Positions 11,088 through 24,200 of a stretch of 64,000 nt of DNA are shown here, piece after piece. A model generated the notes under the pieces. The model made no database searches, was not told where the DNA came from, and worked only from the letters and a program-made list of their open reading frames with translations. How positions within the stretch are numbered: position 1 is the first letter of the stretch; each line of letters opens with the position of its first letter. The stretch spans positions 682,001 through 746,000 of the forward strand of contig OU015665.1 of assembly GCA_907165275.2 (NCBI GenBank), written 5' to 3'. The translations under genes and the position numbers were made by a program. This DNA is from Zygaena filipendulae (taxonomy: Eukaryota > Arthropoda > Insecta > Lepidoptera > Zygaenidae).

Positions 11088-11290
11088 CCTTGCATCTTGG
11101 AAACCAGGCAACACGTGGGATATACTACATACTATGTTACATACCTATAGATATACATAGATATAGTATAAACACACTCAGATTAGTAAGTGGAATCCTG
11201 AATCCTGTGTTCATCAAAGTCCAAGCCCACTGGGAGTTGAATCCGGAATCTCTTGATTATCGGGTAGGCATGTAGTGACCTACTGGTCAA
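11088..11290 (-). mobile_element. tRNA-derived SINE, copy 2
   Basis: Same body as the copy at 10483 (GGATATACTACATA, CACTCAGATTAGTAAGTGG, TGTGTTCATCAAAGTCC). The B-box region (GGATTCAACTCCCAG on the minus strand) and A-box region have accumulated substitutions, so it is older. Confidence 0.65.
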
Positions 11291-12294
11291 TCCAAACTCA
11301 AAAATCATGAAAAGATAAAGTGCGGACGTAAATAAAATCGCTGCCGCTCATGCACGAGTCGTAGTCTCGTGAGCTAGTTAAAAAGAATCGATATCTTACC
11401 TTCTTGGTTACATATAGTCAACAGTAGGTTACAACTCAAGTTGAACCCCCGACGAGCGTTAGTTGAGACAATAGTGCGGTGCTAGCTCGCGGGCACGCTC
11501 GCTTCTTTACAGTAATCAGTGTCAAAAGTTAGTCAATAAGAAGGTGCCAAACCAAAAAAGGTATCAAAGTATCGACTTCAGATAAATCACGTTTGCAAAA
11601 TTATGTATTTAAAAAAAAAATAGAGTGAAAAGACTCAGCTGTGTGGACTTATGTTAGGAAGGGGTAAATACAATAAAAAAACACGGATTTGATTTTACCC
11701 TTGCCAAGATTTTAACTTCTTCTTTATATACATAGGTAGGTAGATACTTTCGTCACAACATTTTGTTTTGTTTTTAATATCTATATATAATCCTCAATTA
11801 ATTTATTTTAAACGGTTTTAAATTTAATCATGCTAGGAATATTGTAGTGTGATTTTCAAATACACTATTTTACGAGTATGTTACTCAGACGAAATTTATT
11901 TCGTAAACTTAATTAATATTAATTTATTTATAACTGAAATATTAGGAATTTAGCATACCTACCTACTTTGTTGTAAATAGTTGAATGTATATTTCAATGG
12001 AGGCAAAACGCTTTGTGTCGGTCTAAAAGTTCGCATTCAATGAACCTTTTAGTTCTTAATCATTGACGCCACCTGGCGGAAGTCACAGAAAACTTGTTTT
12101 TGTGCGCCATGAATAGTTTTGTGTACGAAAATCTCCCGATGACACTGGTTTTCATTTGTTTTCAACTGAGTTAATGTCCATTTATCTTTTCTTTGACTTC
12201 CATGACCTACAGCTTACTGTGGGATCTATTTGAACTGTGTGTTATGGAAATTTTAACTGTTTTTGTTCCGTTCACAGTGATGGTGTGATACCGC
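11291..12294. other. 5' flank of the ankyrin gene; possible promoter region
   Basis: No coding exon. A GC-richer patch at about 11440-11530 ends in a sequence (ATCAGTGTC near 11515) resembling the insect initiator TCAGT. An acceptor-like sequence (TTCCGTTCACAG) ends at 12276, just upstream of the first coding exon, so a non-coding 5' exon is plausible. Both are inference. Confidence 0.3.
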
Positions 12295-15200
12295 ATGGAT
12301 GTGGGCGCTGCGGTGCTGGAGGCGGCGGCGCGTGGGGACGCGGCGCGGCTCGCGCTGCTGCTGCGGCACGACGCGCGCGCGCAGCTCGACGCCACTGACG
12401 AGGTAAGCAGCCACCGTTACTGGTATCCAGAGTGTAAATTTGAACAAGGTGTAAATTTTTATAGGGTGTAAATTTGTACAGGGTGTAAATCTTTACAGGG
12501 TGCAAATTTTTACAGAGTGTAAGATACCTAAGGACGAACTTTAACGTTACCTCACTGGCCGGTATAAGCATTTCTTACCCGTGTACCAATAGAAAAAAAT
12601 ACCGGAATTATGCAAAATTGAGTTATACAATAATAAGCTATACAATAATTGAGTGTCCAAGATTACATATTATATTCATACAATATTATGTAATCTTGGA
12701 CACTCAATAATAACTATAATAATACTTGTGTAAACATAGCAGTTAACGGGCATATAGTTACGAAAATACGCCCAGACTGGACTGTGGAATCCGGTAGATA
12801 TTAATAAAACAAAAAACAAAGTCTACCCCACCAGGAATCGAACCTCTTCGAGCCACTAGGACGCCAAGCCGATCGTCGAAATTTGAAAAACATTGGTACA
12901 TACCACGTTCTATTTCTACAAGCAGACATTCATAACAGACAACATGAAGACGAGCAATTTGAAAAATAAAATCTTGCGGTTACACACTTCCGAACAACTT
13001 CTGTTACGCCAGATGACAAATGACCAATGACAATATGACCTTTGCATTCGTATTTATATCTAAAAGAACTATTTGTACAATAATTATTTATATTTACACA
13101 GACAATAAAGGTAATATTTTTTTTAAATCGTCTCCCATCAGATAACTAATAATTATAATAGATAATTGCCTACTTGACTAATTTTTTTTTTTAGTACGTC
13201 GTATAGAATAGGTAATAAAAAATATTGGACACGTATATTTTCTTTTTTTACGTAATCAAAAGGTAACGGCGACACAATGAGTTGAAATTTCGCGTGACGT
13301 TACAACTCACAACCCGGTGCAGTTTGCACGGAGCTTATACTGAATAATGACGTCACGAGTCCCCCACCCTAAACTTTAATGCGCTTTATCTGTGTTTATT
13401 TTCATTAATTTGAAAAATCAAAAAATACTTGTCTAAATTTTTTCATTTTCGGACGGACTTATTAGAATTTTGATTTTCATACCCTGGAAAATACCCAATT
13501 GAATTTTGTACCTTTAATAACCCTAACTGATAAAATATGCCTACCATGGTACCATACCATGGTACCTGGATTAGATATGAAGTGACATAAGAGTGTCCAA
13601 GCGTACATAGATTTATTTGTACCTCTAATAATAATCTACAACAGTGTTTTTTTTTGTTTATCTTCTAATATATATAAATCACTTGTCACGTTGTTTGTCC
13701 GCGATGGACTCCGAAACTACTGAACGGATTTTGATAAAATTTTGCAACCGTTTATAATATGGTCCAACTTAAAAGATAGGATAGTTTTTATCCCGGAATT
13801 CCCTCGGGAACTGAAGGACATAGAGTACTTTTTTCCCGCAACCTCCGCGGGAACTCCGAAATTACCGCGGATGAAATCGCGGGGGACAGCTAGTAATAAT
13901 ATAATTTTTATTTCAGACATGAATAACCATAGATAAAACGTAGCTGCACTAAAAATTGAACGGGCATCACGAAATTCATAAAATAAGATAGGGCAGGGGG
14001 CCGATCGCGCTACTTTTGTACGATATTACTTTGACATTACCAAAACAGAATTGTGAAAAATCAAATATTTTTTTTTTTTAATTTCTCGGACAAAGGTTAA
14101 ACAACATTGAAATGAAAATGAAATGAAATAACTTTATTGTATATTTACTTACAAAATACATGCGACTTAATACTTCTACAATTTGTAAATATGAGGCAAC
14201 GTTATTTTCTAAATAAGCGTTTAATCGTAATCTTTAAAATAATCAGCGCGACACTTTATTTTTAAATTTGACGTTTGACGTCACGCTGTGATGTGACAGC
14301 AAGAATGTTCTCGAGGGGTGACCACAAACCGCAAGACAGCGTGGTACAACGTGATAAAAGGTGGACCGACGACTCGGTGAAGGTCGCGAGGCGCCATTGT
14401 ATGCGGGAAGCGCAGGACCGGTCGTTGTGGCGATCCTTGGAGGCCTGTGTCCAGCAGTGGACGTCTTTCGGCTGATATGATGACACGATAGCGCCGTTTC
14501 ACATGAAGCCCGCCCATACTTAACAAGTAGCACCGGCACGGACGCAAGATAATATTGAAATGGCACCCCGTGGCGTACAAATTGATCGCGCGATAAATTA
14601 ATGCCTATACTATTTTCAAAGAAAACTGAGCTTTAACCACTCGGATTACAGTGGATACGAGTTGCCGACGTCATATTTCATTAAGCTACACCTCGGCGTG
14701 CGAGCGGATATAATTATTAATACCGATTGCTGTCCTTTCCTTAAATTTATCGATAAATAATAACGTCATTTATATTAATATTGACATTCCGTTGTGACCA
14801 TATAAACAATTAATATTACGTATATTTTAAATTTGGCAAACTTTAGGTACTACCAAAGTAGATACTACTAATAACGGAGTACAATTTGATGACGGTATCC
14901 AATTTAGATCAATCTTTCTTACGTAGCCGTAGGTACTTTGGGCGGGAGGAGGTCGAGGAATACCTCCTACCTATAATTTCCTGGGGAGCTAAGATGCGCA
15001 ACACGATAAAATTTTATCGAGCCATTTTATCGATTCTCGTCGACATATTGTATGGTTTTGTCGACGAGAATCGATAAAATGGCTCGATATAATTTTATCG
15101 TGTTGTGCATCTTAGCCCCGCTGGGTCACATTGCTCTTAAAACTTACGTGTTTATCATAAAACGAAAGATTTGTTTGCATGTTTGTTTCTGACCACATTT

Positions 15201-18200
15201 ACCTGTGTCACCTTTAATCCTTTAATATTTTATGTATTCTAGGAAGAATACATAAAATATTTCCTTCATTTAGTCGTCACTCCCACTGCTGATTTAATGT
15301 CAGAATTATTAGAAATATCGTTATCAATAAGATCAATTCGGATGTATAGTAAGTGTGGTATAGTGAATAAAGTATTTTTAATAGACTATAAAAGGTTTCA
15401 CATAAATTATAAAGATATTCGGAAACATTTTTTTTAAATAATATCACGAAAGAATCCCCCATTTAATCTGTTGGTTTGTAACATAAAACTTAAATTTTAA
15501 CAGCAATCTGATACTGAGCGCACATTATTACTTTACCATATTCGAATTTCAAACGGTAATTAAGGGTTTTTAATATTCATCTAATGGCATTATGTTGGAA
15601 TCAATTGGAATCCACGCACGGTAGCCGAAAACCCGCCAGCACAATTTGTTTGACACGGTTCTCTCTTGACTTTAAAACATTCGTTCGGAAACTAACGAAC
15701 ATAAAAAAAATAAAATATTTTCTCTTTACAATATTAATAATGAAACATTCCAATTCAACATGCAGGTGAAACAGTGGGCACACCTATGACACTCCTGCAG
15801 TCTCCATACAAGGGAAAAAAATTATTTGCATAACTTCTACTACTACAGGCGGGCGGCTTGTACATATATGCACAAGTGCAAGACTGCAGGGTGTGTGCGT
15901 GTGGCTGTGGCGTAGGATTCGCGTCAGGGCGCGGCGAGCGGCGGGGAAAAGGTTCAAAATTCGAGTTGATACTATCCAACATTTCCAACCACAGAGTAAA
16001 TAAATTAACTAGAGAGGACATGACGTAGGCGGGACAGGCGCGCTACCGTTGCAGAGGAAGTTAGAGCAAATGTTCTAACTTGCCTGAAACTTCTTTTGAT
16101 GCCATCCCAAGTATATTTACCACAATATTGCCAAAACTGCGAATTTCGAAAACAGTGATTAAGTAAAAATATAACCGTAACGCGTTTAATACATTTCTTT
16201 ACGGTAATGAATGTTTTAGAGCGTGATGAATAAACTAAGTTGATGTCCTTTCTATCTGTTATTTTCTGTTCAGTGGTTCCAACACACATACTAGTAGAGC
16301 TTGTCTTAAATAAAATGACACGCCCCACTTCTCAATAAGCAGTTTTAGAGGTGCGATATGATGTATTGATAATATCTCTTTAATAGTGTGACTGCGGCGA
16401 CACTATGCGGCAACTGAGGACGAATGGCAAGACCAGATTTATATGTGTCGTATCGATATTTTAACGGTTGAGCGTGTGCGAATGCTCGATGGAGGGGCGC
16501 GTCATTTTAGCTTAGATAAGCTCTAACGGCCTACATCGCTATCAACTTAGGTTCGCCGCTATGTCGTGGCGGGAACTGGGAAGGTATGGCAGTGGACGGA
16601 GTGTCGCTTCTTTATACGTAGTAAGTCATTATTCTTTGCCGCGCAGAATGGCATTGATACGTTTTAAAAGTGCCAACCCATTCGTAAGTAGGGACAGAAT
16701 TGCGTCCGAGTGAATTGAATGGGAACGTGTAATAACGTCATTACAATCAGCGAGTTGTCGGCAATTAAAGTTAAACCAGTAGCGACCGACCGACGGACGG
16801 TTGTAAAACGCTCGGATCCAATTTGATAAATCATCATCATCATATGGTTATAAAACGTAATCAACGGTATAAACTCTTTTATTTTTTTTTTATGATTCAC
16901 TGTTTTTATTTATAAACAAAATAAGTACCTACCGTTATTTTTATAATTAGATAAATTTAGCTATAATTTAATTTTGTTCGATGTCCTTAGATTCACCTCC
17001 AGTAGCAGTATAGTAATTGCCCATGCTTTTTTTTTCTTGTCAAAGAAAATGGACTGCATTTAGCTATTTTCAAGTAAAATAAATGTATAGGTAGGTACAT
17101 CTATAAGCATCGTTATACGTGTTCCGCAAGCCATGATGCTATAGTTTGCAAAATTTTTCACGGAGCTTTTGGAGGGCAAAGAAGAGATCCGCTCAAAATT
17201 TTTATCGTAATACATAATATTGTCTTCTTGCGCACAAACGTATAAAAACAGCCACTGAAAAAATTATTGGCCTACATAGCACCAAGAAACACAACAAAAT
17301 CCCCTTCAAACATTTTTTGTCGTCACAAAAATAAATGACGAAACCGCCATCTTCAATTCCCGCCAAAACACTGGGTTGCCCATGCTAATGTCTATTCCTT
17401 TTTTGAACTTATGTGGGTTTTTTTTTGGTTCGTTTGCAGCCTGCATTTAGTTTAGCGTTGTTAAACTGAAAACAACTTTTTTAAAAAAAGGCAACAGCGT
17501 CTGCGTTTAGAAACTTTAACAATTAATTATTCAAGTATCACATATTTTTATCTGCTGTCATCTAAGCGCAACTGAGCCTTCCCATATCGGAAAGGCAACG
17601 ATCATTAAAAAACTAGTTCGGTTACACGAGACCGGTCCGAAAGCCTCTTGTTCGGTGCTCGGATGTCGGTTGGCAGTTTTTTTTTTTAATATATTTCTCT
17701 TACTGGACGACTACGACACACGGTACAGATTTAAGTGTAGGTACCAGTATTAAATGCAGACATTTATTTTGCGTAGTTGATGTTTTATGATATTTTATTA
17801 TGATAATTTAATCCTATACCACGTTGGACATTTTTGATCTGTCAAATTTTTTTTTTCTATAGTCAACAACCATTCTGATTTTATGCATCATAAAATGTCA
17901 GAAGCTGTTAATCCTACTAATATTATAATCGCGAAAGTTTGTAAGTATGTATGGATTGATGGATGGATGAATGGATGGATGGATGGATGGATGTTTATTA
18001 GTCTTTCACGCAAAAACTACTGGATGGATTTAAATGAAACTTTACAATAATATAGCTTATACATCAGATTAACACATAGGGTACTTTTTATCCCGAAATT
18101 CCCGCGGGAACTCTGAAATTAACGCGGGTGAAACCGCGGGGCACAACTAGGATTATAATGGATCCTTACTATAATAAATGCGAATATGTGTTTATTTGTT

Positions 18201-21200
18201 TGTTTGTTACGCTTTTATACCTTAACCACTCAACCCATCGTCATGAAATTTTGCACACACGTTGTCAGAGGTTCAGAAACGGTCATAGGGTGCTTTTTGT
18301 TTCGGAACTTGTTGACGCGGGTGTTAACGATATAAAGATACCTTTTCTATTTTAACGCTTGAACCAATGAACAGTCAATGTGCATGCACGTTGTCATGGA
18401 TACAGAAAAAGACAAGATATTATGTACTTTTATCACGAAATTAACCGGGAACTCCGAGATTAACGCGAGTGAAACCGTGGGGAACAGCTAGTTATTTATA
18501 AAAAAAGGTTTATTCAGAACCCCCTTTTAACCGAATTCCAAAAAGGAGGAGGTTCTGTTTTCGGCTGTATTGTAAGTTTTTTTTTTCTTTGCATTGTCGC
18601 TGACACGTCGACAAAGGTCTTTCAGGGTGCGTAAGCCTTCGTTCTTTGTTGAGATTATATCTGAGATTTATCAGCATTTTTAAGTAACTTGCGTGTATAT
18701 TTTATTACTTATACTTGTTTGATGTAATTATTACTGAGGGCTAGAATGTCTCTTGTTTCAAATTACACCAGTGTACATCAATGTAGTTTATATATTCATG
18801 TAATTTCACCCTACATTGTGAGAGCTAGGTAATGATTTACCTATAAAGCGGGCTTACGTAAATATGGCTTACACGTTCCATGGCATATATTAAAGCCTTT
18901 TTATCAGACTTCTAATTGGTATCCAACCTGTTTGTGTTTTTGTTGGTTTTGGTGTTTTAATGCTTAATGACTCTTTTACGGAACAAGATTAACTCGGCCA
19001 TTAATTTTACACTTTAATTTATGGTTTCAACGGACGTTAGGAGGGAATTTTTTTTAAGTACCTATCCGTTATTATTATTATTATCTATTTGGTTAAATAT
19101 TGCGCTCTTTTGTTTTGGCGAAAAATTTTTGGTTTGACAGACTTAACACCATTTTAGCATTTGGCCAAAAATTTCGAAGTCAAAAAGCGATGCTTTATTG
19201 AAATAGTAGTAATTTGTAAATTTTAATATTCATTACCTACATCCTTAGGTACTAATATTATAGAATAGAATAGAATAGAATAGAATAGAATAGAATAGAA
19301 TAGAATAGAATAGAATAGAATAGAATAGAATAGAATAGAATAGAATAGAATAGAATAGAATAGAATAGAATAAAATTTATTTCTGCAAAACACACAAGAA
19401 TAATAAACAAACACTAAAGAAGTACTTAATCTAAAACCAAAACCCAAGTTTTCTTGCATGCTCTGCCGAAAGGGTCACCAACTCAGCATTAGCTAGGTGC
19501 GGGTACACCTAGCGCTGGTTTTCAGTTGGCAGCCCGTTGTCACGCACGGACGGGAGTAACAGCAGAAGAGGAAAACACAAGGAAACTAATAATATAAAAA
19601 AAAAACTAAAAAAAAAAACTATAAAACTATAACTATAAAAAAAAAACTAGCTTTGCCACTCAGTTTCACCCGCGTTAATTTAAGAGATCCTGCGGGAATT
19701 CCGGGATAAAAAGTAGCCTAAGTTATTCCTTATAACATCAGCTATCTTCCAGTGAAAGCCCCGTTAAAATCGGTCCAGCCGTTTCAAAGATTACCCGGAA
19801 CAAACAGACAGATAGAGAGACAGAAAAATGTTAAAAATTGTTTTTTTAGTACCGTATAATATATTTTCGTACGAATTGAGTGAACAACTGTTTATTTGTA
19901 ATTATAAACAGACACTTCAATTTTATTGATGTGTATAAAGGTTAGTAAATCGCTGAGTTTATGCCCTTTGCGATTATAGTTAATTAATAGACACTCGCGA
20001 CTTAATGTCTACGTCTATGACGTAATATTTCATACTTTAAAACTTATGTATTAGTCTTATTTGCAATGAACTATTTCGTAATATTTTTGCAGTCGACAAA
20101 TATGGCAGGTTATTTCTGTACGAACATTATTGCGTTATGATTGCTTCGGTCTTTCGTAACTGTATCCTACTTTATAGAAGCAAATCTCTTTTTTGTCGTT
20201 CCAGACCTCAATTTGTGTCATTTTGTTTACTGTATCTAATGCACATTTATGTAGGTACATTTGTAGCAGTTTATGCAACTTGCAAAAAATCTAGACGATC
20301 TGGGGGCACGGTATTCACACATTCTGATCACATATATACATACACATATATACATACTCATATATATACAGAATCACATATTCTGACTAAGGTGTAGAGT
20401 TTTAGGCCTTGTAGAGTTAGGGTGTGTAGAGTTATAAGCTTGACTCTACATGAGATCTGATAACTTTTTAACAGTGCCCGTCATATGGACTCGTCTTGGC
20501 ATTTTACATGAAAAATGTTTTTGGTGCTAGCTAGTTGTAAATATGGTTAACACCTCGCCCGGCGGAAAACATCCCTTTTGGTGGCGGTCGAGCCATATCA
20601 TCCATCCTCAAGGTTTTACTCCAGTAGTTTTTTGCGTGGTGCACGTTCTGACATACGGATAAACATTAAACATATGCAAATACCAAATGTTTTTCACAAG
20701 GAATCACTGTCCAATTCAGTAGCTTGCAGTAGGTAGATACACATCTGTACTAAGATTACAAATGTGAAACTTTGGATGGATGGATAAATGAACTCACGCC
20801 AGCGGCCAGAGCGGCTGAACGGAATTGAATGGAATTTGGTACAGAGATAGATTATATAGTCTGAATATATTATAATATAATAAGTTAGGTACTTTTTATT
20901 GCGGAATTCCCATCGAAACTCCGAAATTAACGCGGGTGAAACCGCGGGGAACTGCTAGTAATATATCTGCCCAGTATGGAGTAGAATTTGTCACAACGTA
21001 CATACGTGCGTACGTGTACGTATAGATATATATCGATAGATAATTATGTAATGCGAAGTGTCTTTCGATGTGATGGCAATGATCGAACCAGTTGCAGCAA
21101 ATGGACACATAAAATTTTATTAAAAACTTTTTACTATCATTCCCCCGAAGCATATATTGCATATTATACTCGCATAATTATGTTTCTGTATACAGGGTGT

Positions 21201-24200
21201 ATTTTTAAATGAGCAACTCGTCCGAGCTCTCGATAGTTCATGCTTCATGTAACTACAATATAAAATATAAATTAAAAAAGGAACACTGATGAATCGCAGA
21301 GAAAACCTTAAATAGAAACGTAGTTTTACGCGGGTGAATGACCATTACACTTGATCTGTTGGCACGTTGGCAAATACAATAAAAAGGGGCGTTGACTCCT
21401 TACGCCAAAAAATAATGTTATTTATTTGTATTCTATGTATTTGAGACGAGAAATCAATACTGAATGGATCCTTCAATAGATCTCCTTAGATTCTGTTCAT
21501 ATTATGTAGTAATATATCTAAAATATATCAAAGCTTATTAGATTCCCTAGGTACTTTAGGGGATATATGAGCAATGTACATTTCACTGGCGATCTTGCGG
21601 CTGAGTCACTTTAATCTCAGTCCTCACCTTAACAGATGTTGCCGAGATTATGTCTTAACTAAAGCAATTAAAGCGAAGTTAATGTCCCTAAGCAGTGACT
21701 AGGCGGGTATCGTAAGCGGCATCAGACCGAGAAATGAAAAATGTTTAACGCGTTGAAGTCTTTTTAACGCTTACAGATAGTAGGTACAAAATATTTTATT
21801 TTTACGATAGCCTGGTAAAATATACAACAAAAACTTAATATAATAAAATAAATATTATATACTTAATGAGGACATGCGAAAAATAACGTTTATAACTATA
21901 TTGATATTTGTCATATTTGCATTTATATTGCAAAATGATAATAACTGAGCGATAAAATTATGCAAACTGTAAAACGGACATCATATATTAATTAGTTCCG
22001 AAGATAATGTCACAAGTTTTGTGTGCATGTAATTGAAAAGCCGTTATCCAGATAGCCTATAGAAGAAGAAAAATGGTGCAAGTATCAGAGTGCACACTAG
22101 CAAGAATTGAAGCTTTTTGTGTTACAATGCGACCCGTTAAAAATCAAACCAATTTATTGATTGGAAAACTCATCGAAGACAACGTGTACATGCTAATACT
22201 TTGTGGTGACTGGTATTTGATTGCGTCGCAACGATGTGATTGGTTTTTATTTCGATCATTCCCCCCGCAAAAATTGGTTAACGTGGATTGCATACCTAGT
22301 AAAAGTTTGTATTGTTTGTCTTTTCTCTTATAATGTCTTTGGTTAGGATAATAGGATAGGATAATATCTAAGCTCTTTTTTTCTCCTTCAATTAAACTGA
22401 AGTAACGTGATGATTTATATCTATAGTAGATAAATGGCCACTCTAACCACACCCATTCTCGACCGTTGATTACAAAACGTTAGACCATTCGTTCAGAAAT
22501 GACCCATAATACGCGGTTGCTATAAATAAAATTGTTATTCCATGTTTTTTTTTTTATATCTCTGTCGCTCGCCGCATTTTTTCTTTAACAATTCACTTTA
22601 GCCTGATGACGACCGGTGCTGCAAGTCCTTATGATTTACTGCAACGACTCCGCTGACTATATCCCACGTTTATCGGGATATTTTTAATTAATTTTCTCAG
22701 TATAAAGCCTGTTAAAATGTCAACAGTTTTAGCTATGAAGGTGGAATTACGAGTGGGTACTTACCCATTACAACTTAGTTTATGGAGTCATTTATTTCAT
22801 AAACTTAGTTCATTTTTGTTTTGTACTTCATTATTTAAAAATATCTGTATTTAATAGGTACCTACACTAGTTAAGATATACAGATAGAAAAAGATATACA
22901 AATTTATGTTTAGTTCATATTGAGGCCTGCGATGCTGAGAATAGTTTTAATACTATCTAGATCGCATGTTGTCGTATGTTATTGGTTTTTAACCGACATC
23001 CAGAAAGGAGGAGGTTCTATGTTCGGCTGTAGATGTGTATGTTTTTTTAGGGAGTGTGCTCGTAGAACTATTTGAATAGATATAGATAACATCCGTTGTT
23101 GACTGTGCCTACTTACCTACATCATAATTTTTAATCACGAGTTGTGAGACGCAGTGGATAAAATCTGCCTTCCTCTACTTTACTGCAGATTACTATACTT
23201 CAAAAATTTTAATCGCAATTTGAGATTCATATAGACTCGGTGGATCCGCCTCGCTGCAGAATGGGTGCAGTGCATTGCAATTTTTAAGACAAAGTTATTG
23301 TGTTGAGATTCATTGACTCGGTGGATAAAATCTGTTATCGCCTTGCTGCAGAATGGGTGCAGTGCGCTGCAGCGTGCCGCGGCCGACGGGCACGTGGACG
23401 TGGTGCAGCTGCTGCTGCAGCACGGCGCCGACCCCAACAAGCAGGACCTTGTGGTGAGTGTGTGGAAAATAAAAACAAGAAATTTAATTCGTAGACTCGC
23501 AGGAATTTAATGAATTAAAGTTAAAAGAAAAACTCTACTACACTAATGACGATATAACAAAAGTAGTGGGCAAATCCAGTAGGTATAACATTGGTGTTAT
23601 TATAAATGCGAAAGTGAGTTTGTTTGTTTGTTATGCTTTCACGCTTTAACGGCTCAACCGATCATCATGAAATTTTGCATACACGTTTTCGGGTGTACAG
23701 AGAAGGACATGCTTTTTATCCCGGAATTCCCACGGGAACTCCGAAATTAACGCGACAACAGCTACTTAGTAGGTAAATAAATAAAAGAAACACTCACCAC
23801 GCATATATTAAGGCTTCTATTATACGTATATTATAGAAAAGTATAAGTAGGTACCGTTAAAATTCATAAATAGAAATAAATATTTTTTTTTTAGAACGAA
23901 GTTCTTTATCACACGGTACGGAAGGGGGCTGGGATTTCTAGCGTGAAAGAAATTTTCCGTCACGGCGTCATAGGAGCGCGCTTATTGGTTAATGGTTTTT
24001 GGAACGATTAGCTTACGAAACTCGGAACTACGAGGTGCAGAAACTTCGTTCTAACCGAGTGTTCCACGACACTCCGCATTTTTTTTATATTAAGTACATA
24101 TTTGAAACACTACATAACATGGCGTGTTATTCAAACAATTTTTTATTGAAAGTCTTATTTATGTTTCACCAACGCGCATTATTTTAAGAATAATTCACGC

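Noticed and set aside
19223..19459. Minus-strand frame with repeated Ile-Leu-Phe-Tyr-Ser
   Set aside because: Translation of the TAGAA pentanucleotide array, which has no stop in that frame.
22073..22333. 86-codon plus-strand frame in ankyrin-gene intron 1
   Set aside because: No recognisable family, AT-rich codons, and no acceptor/donor arrangement compatible with exon phases.
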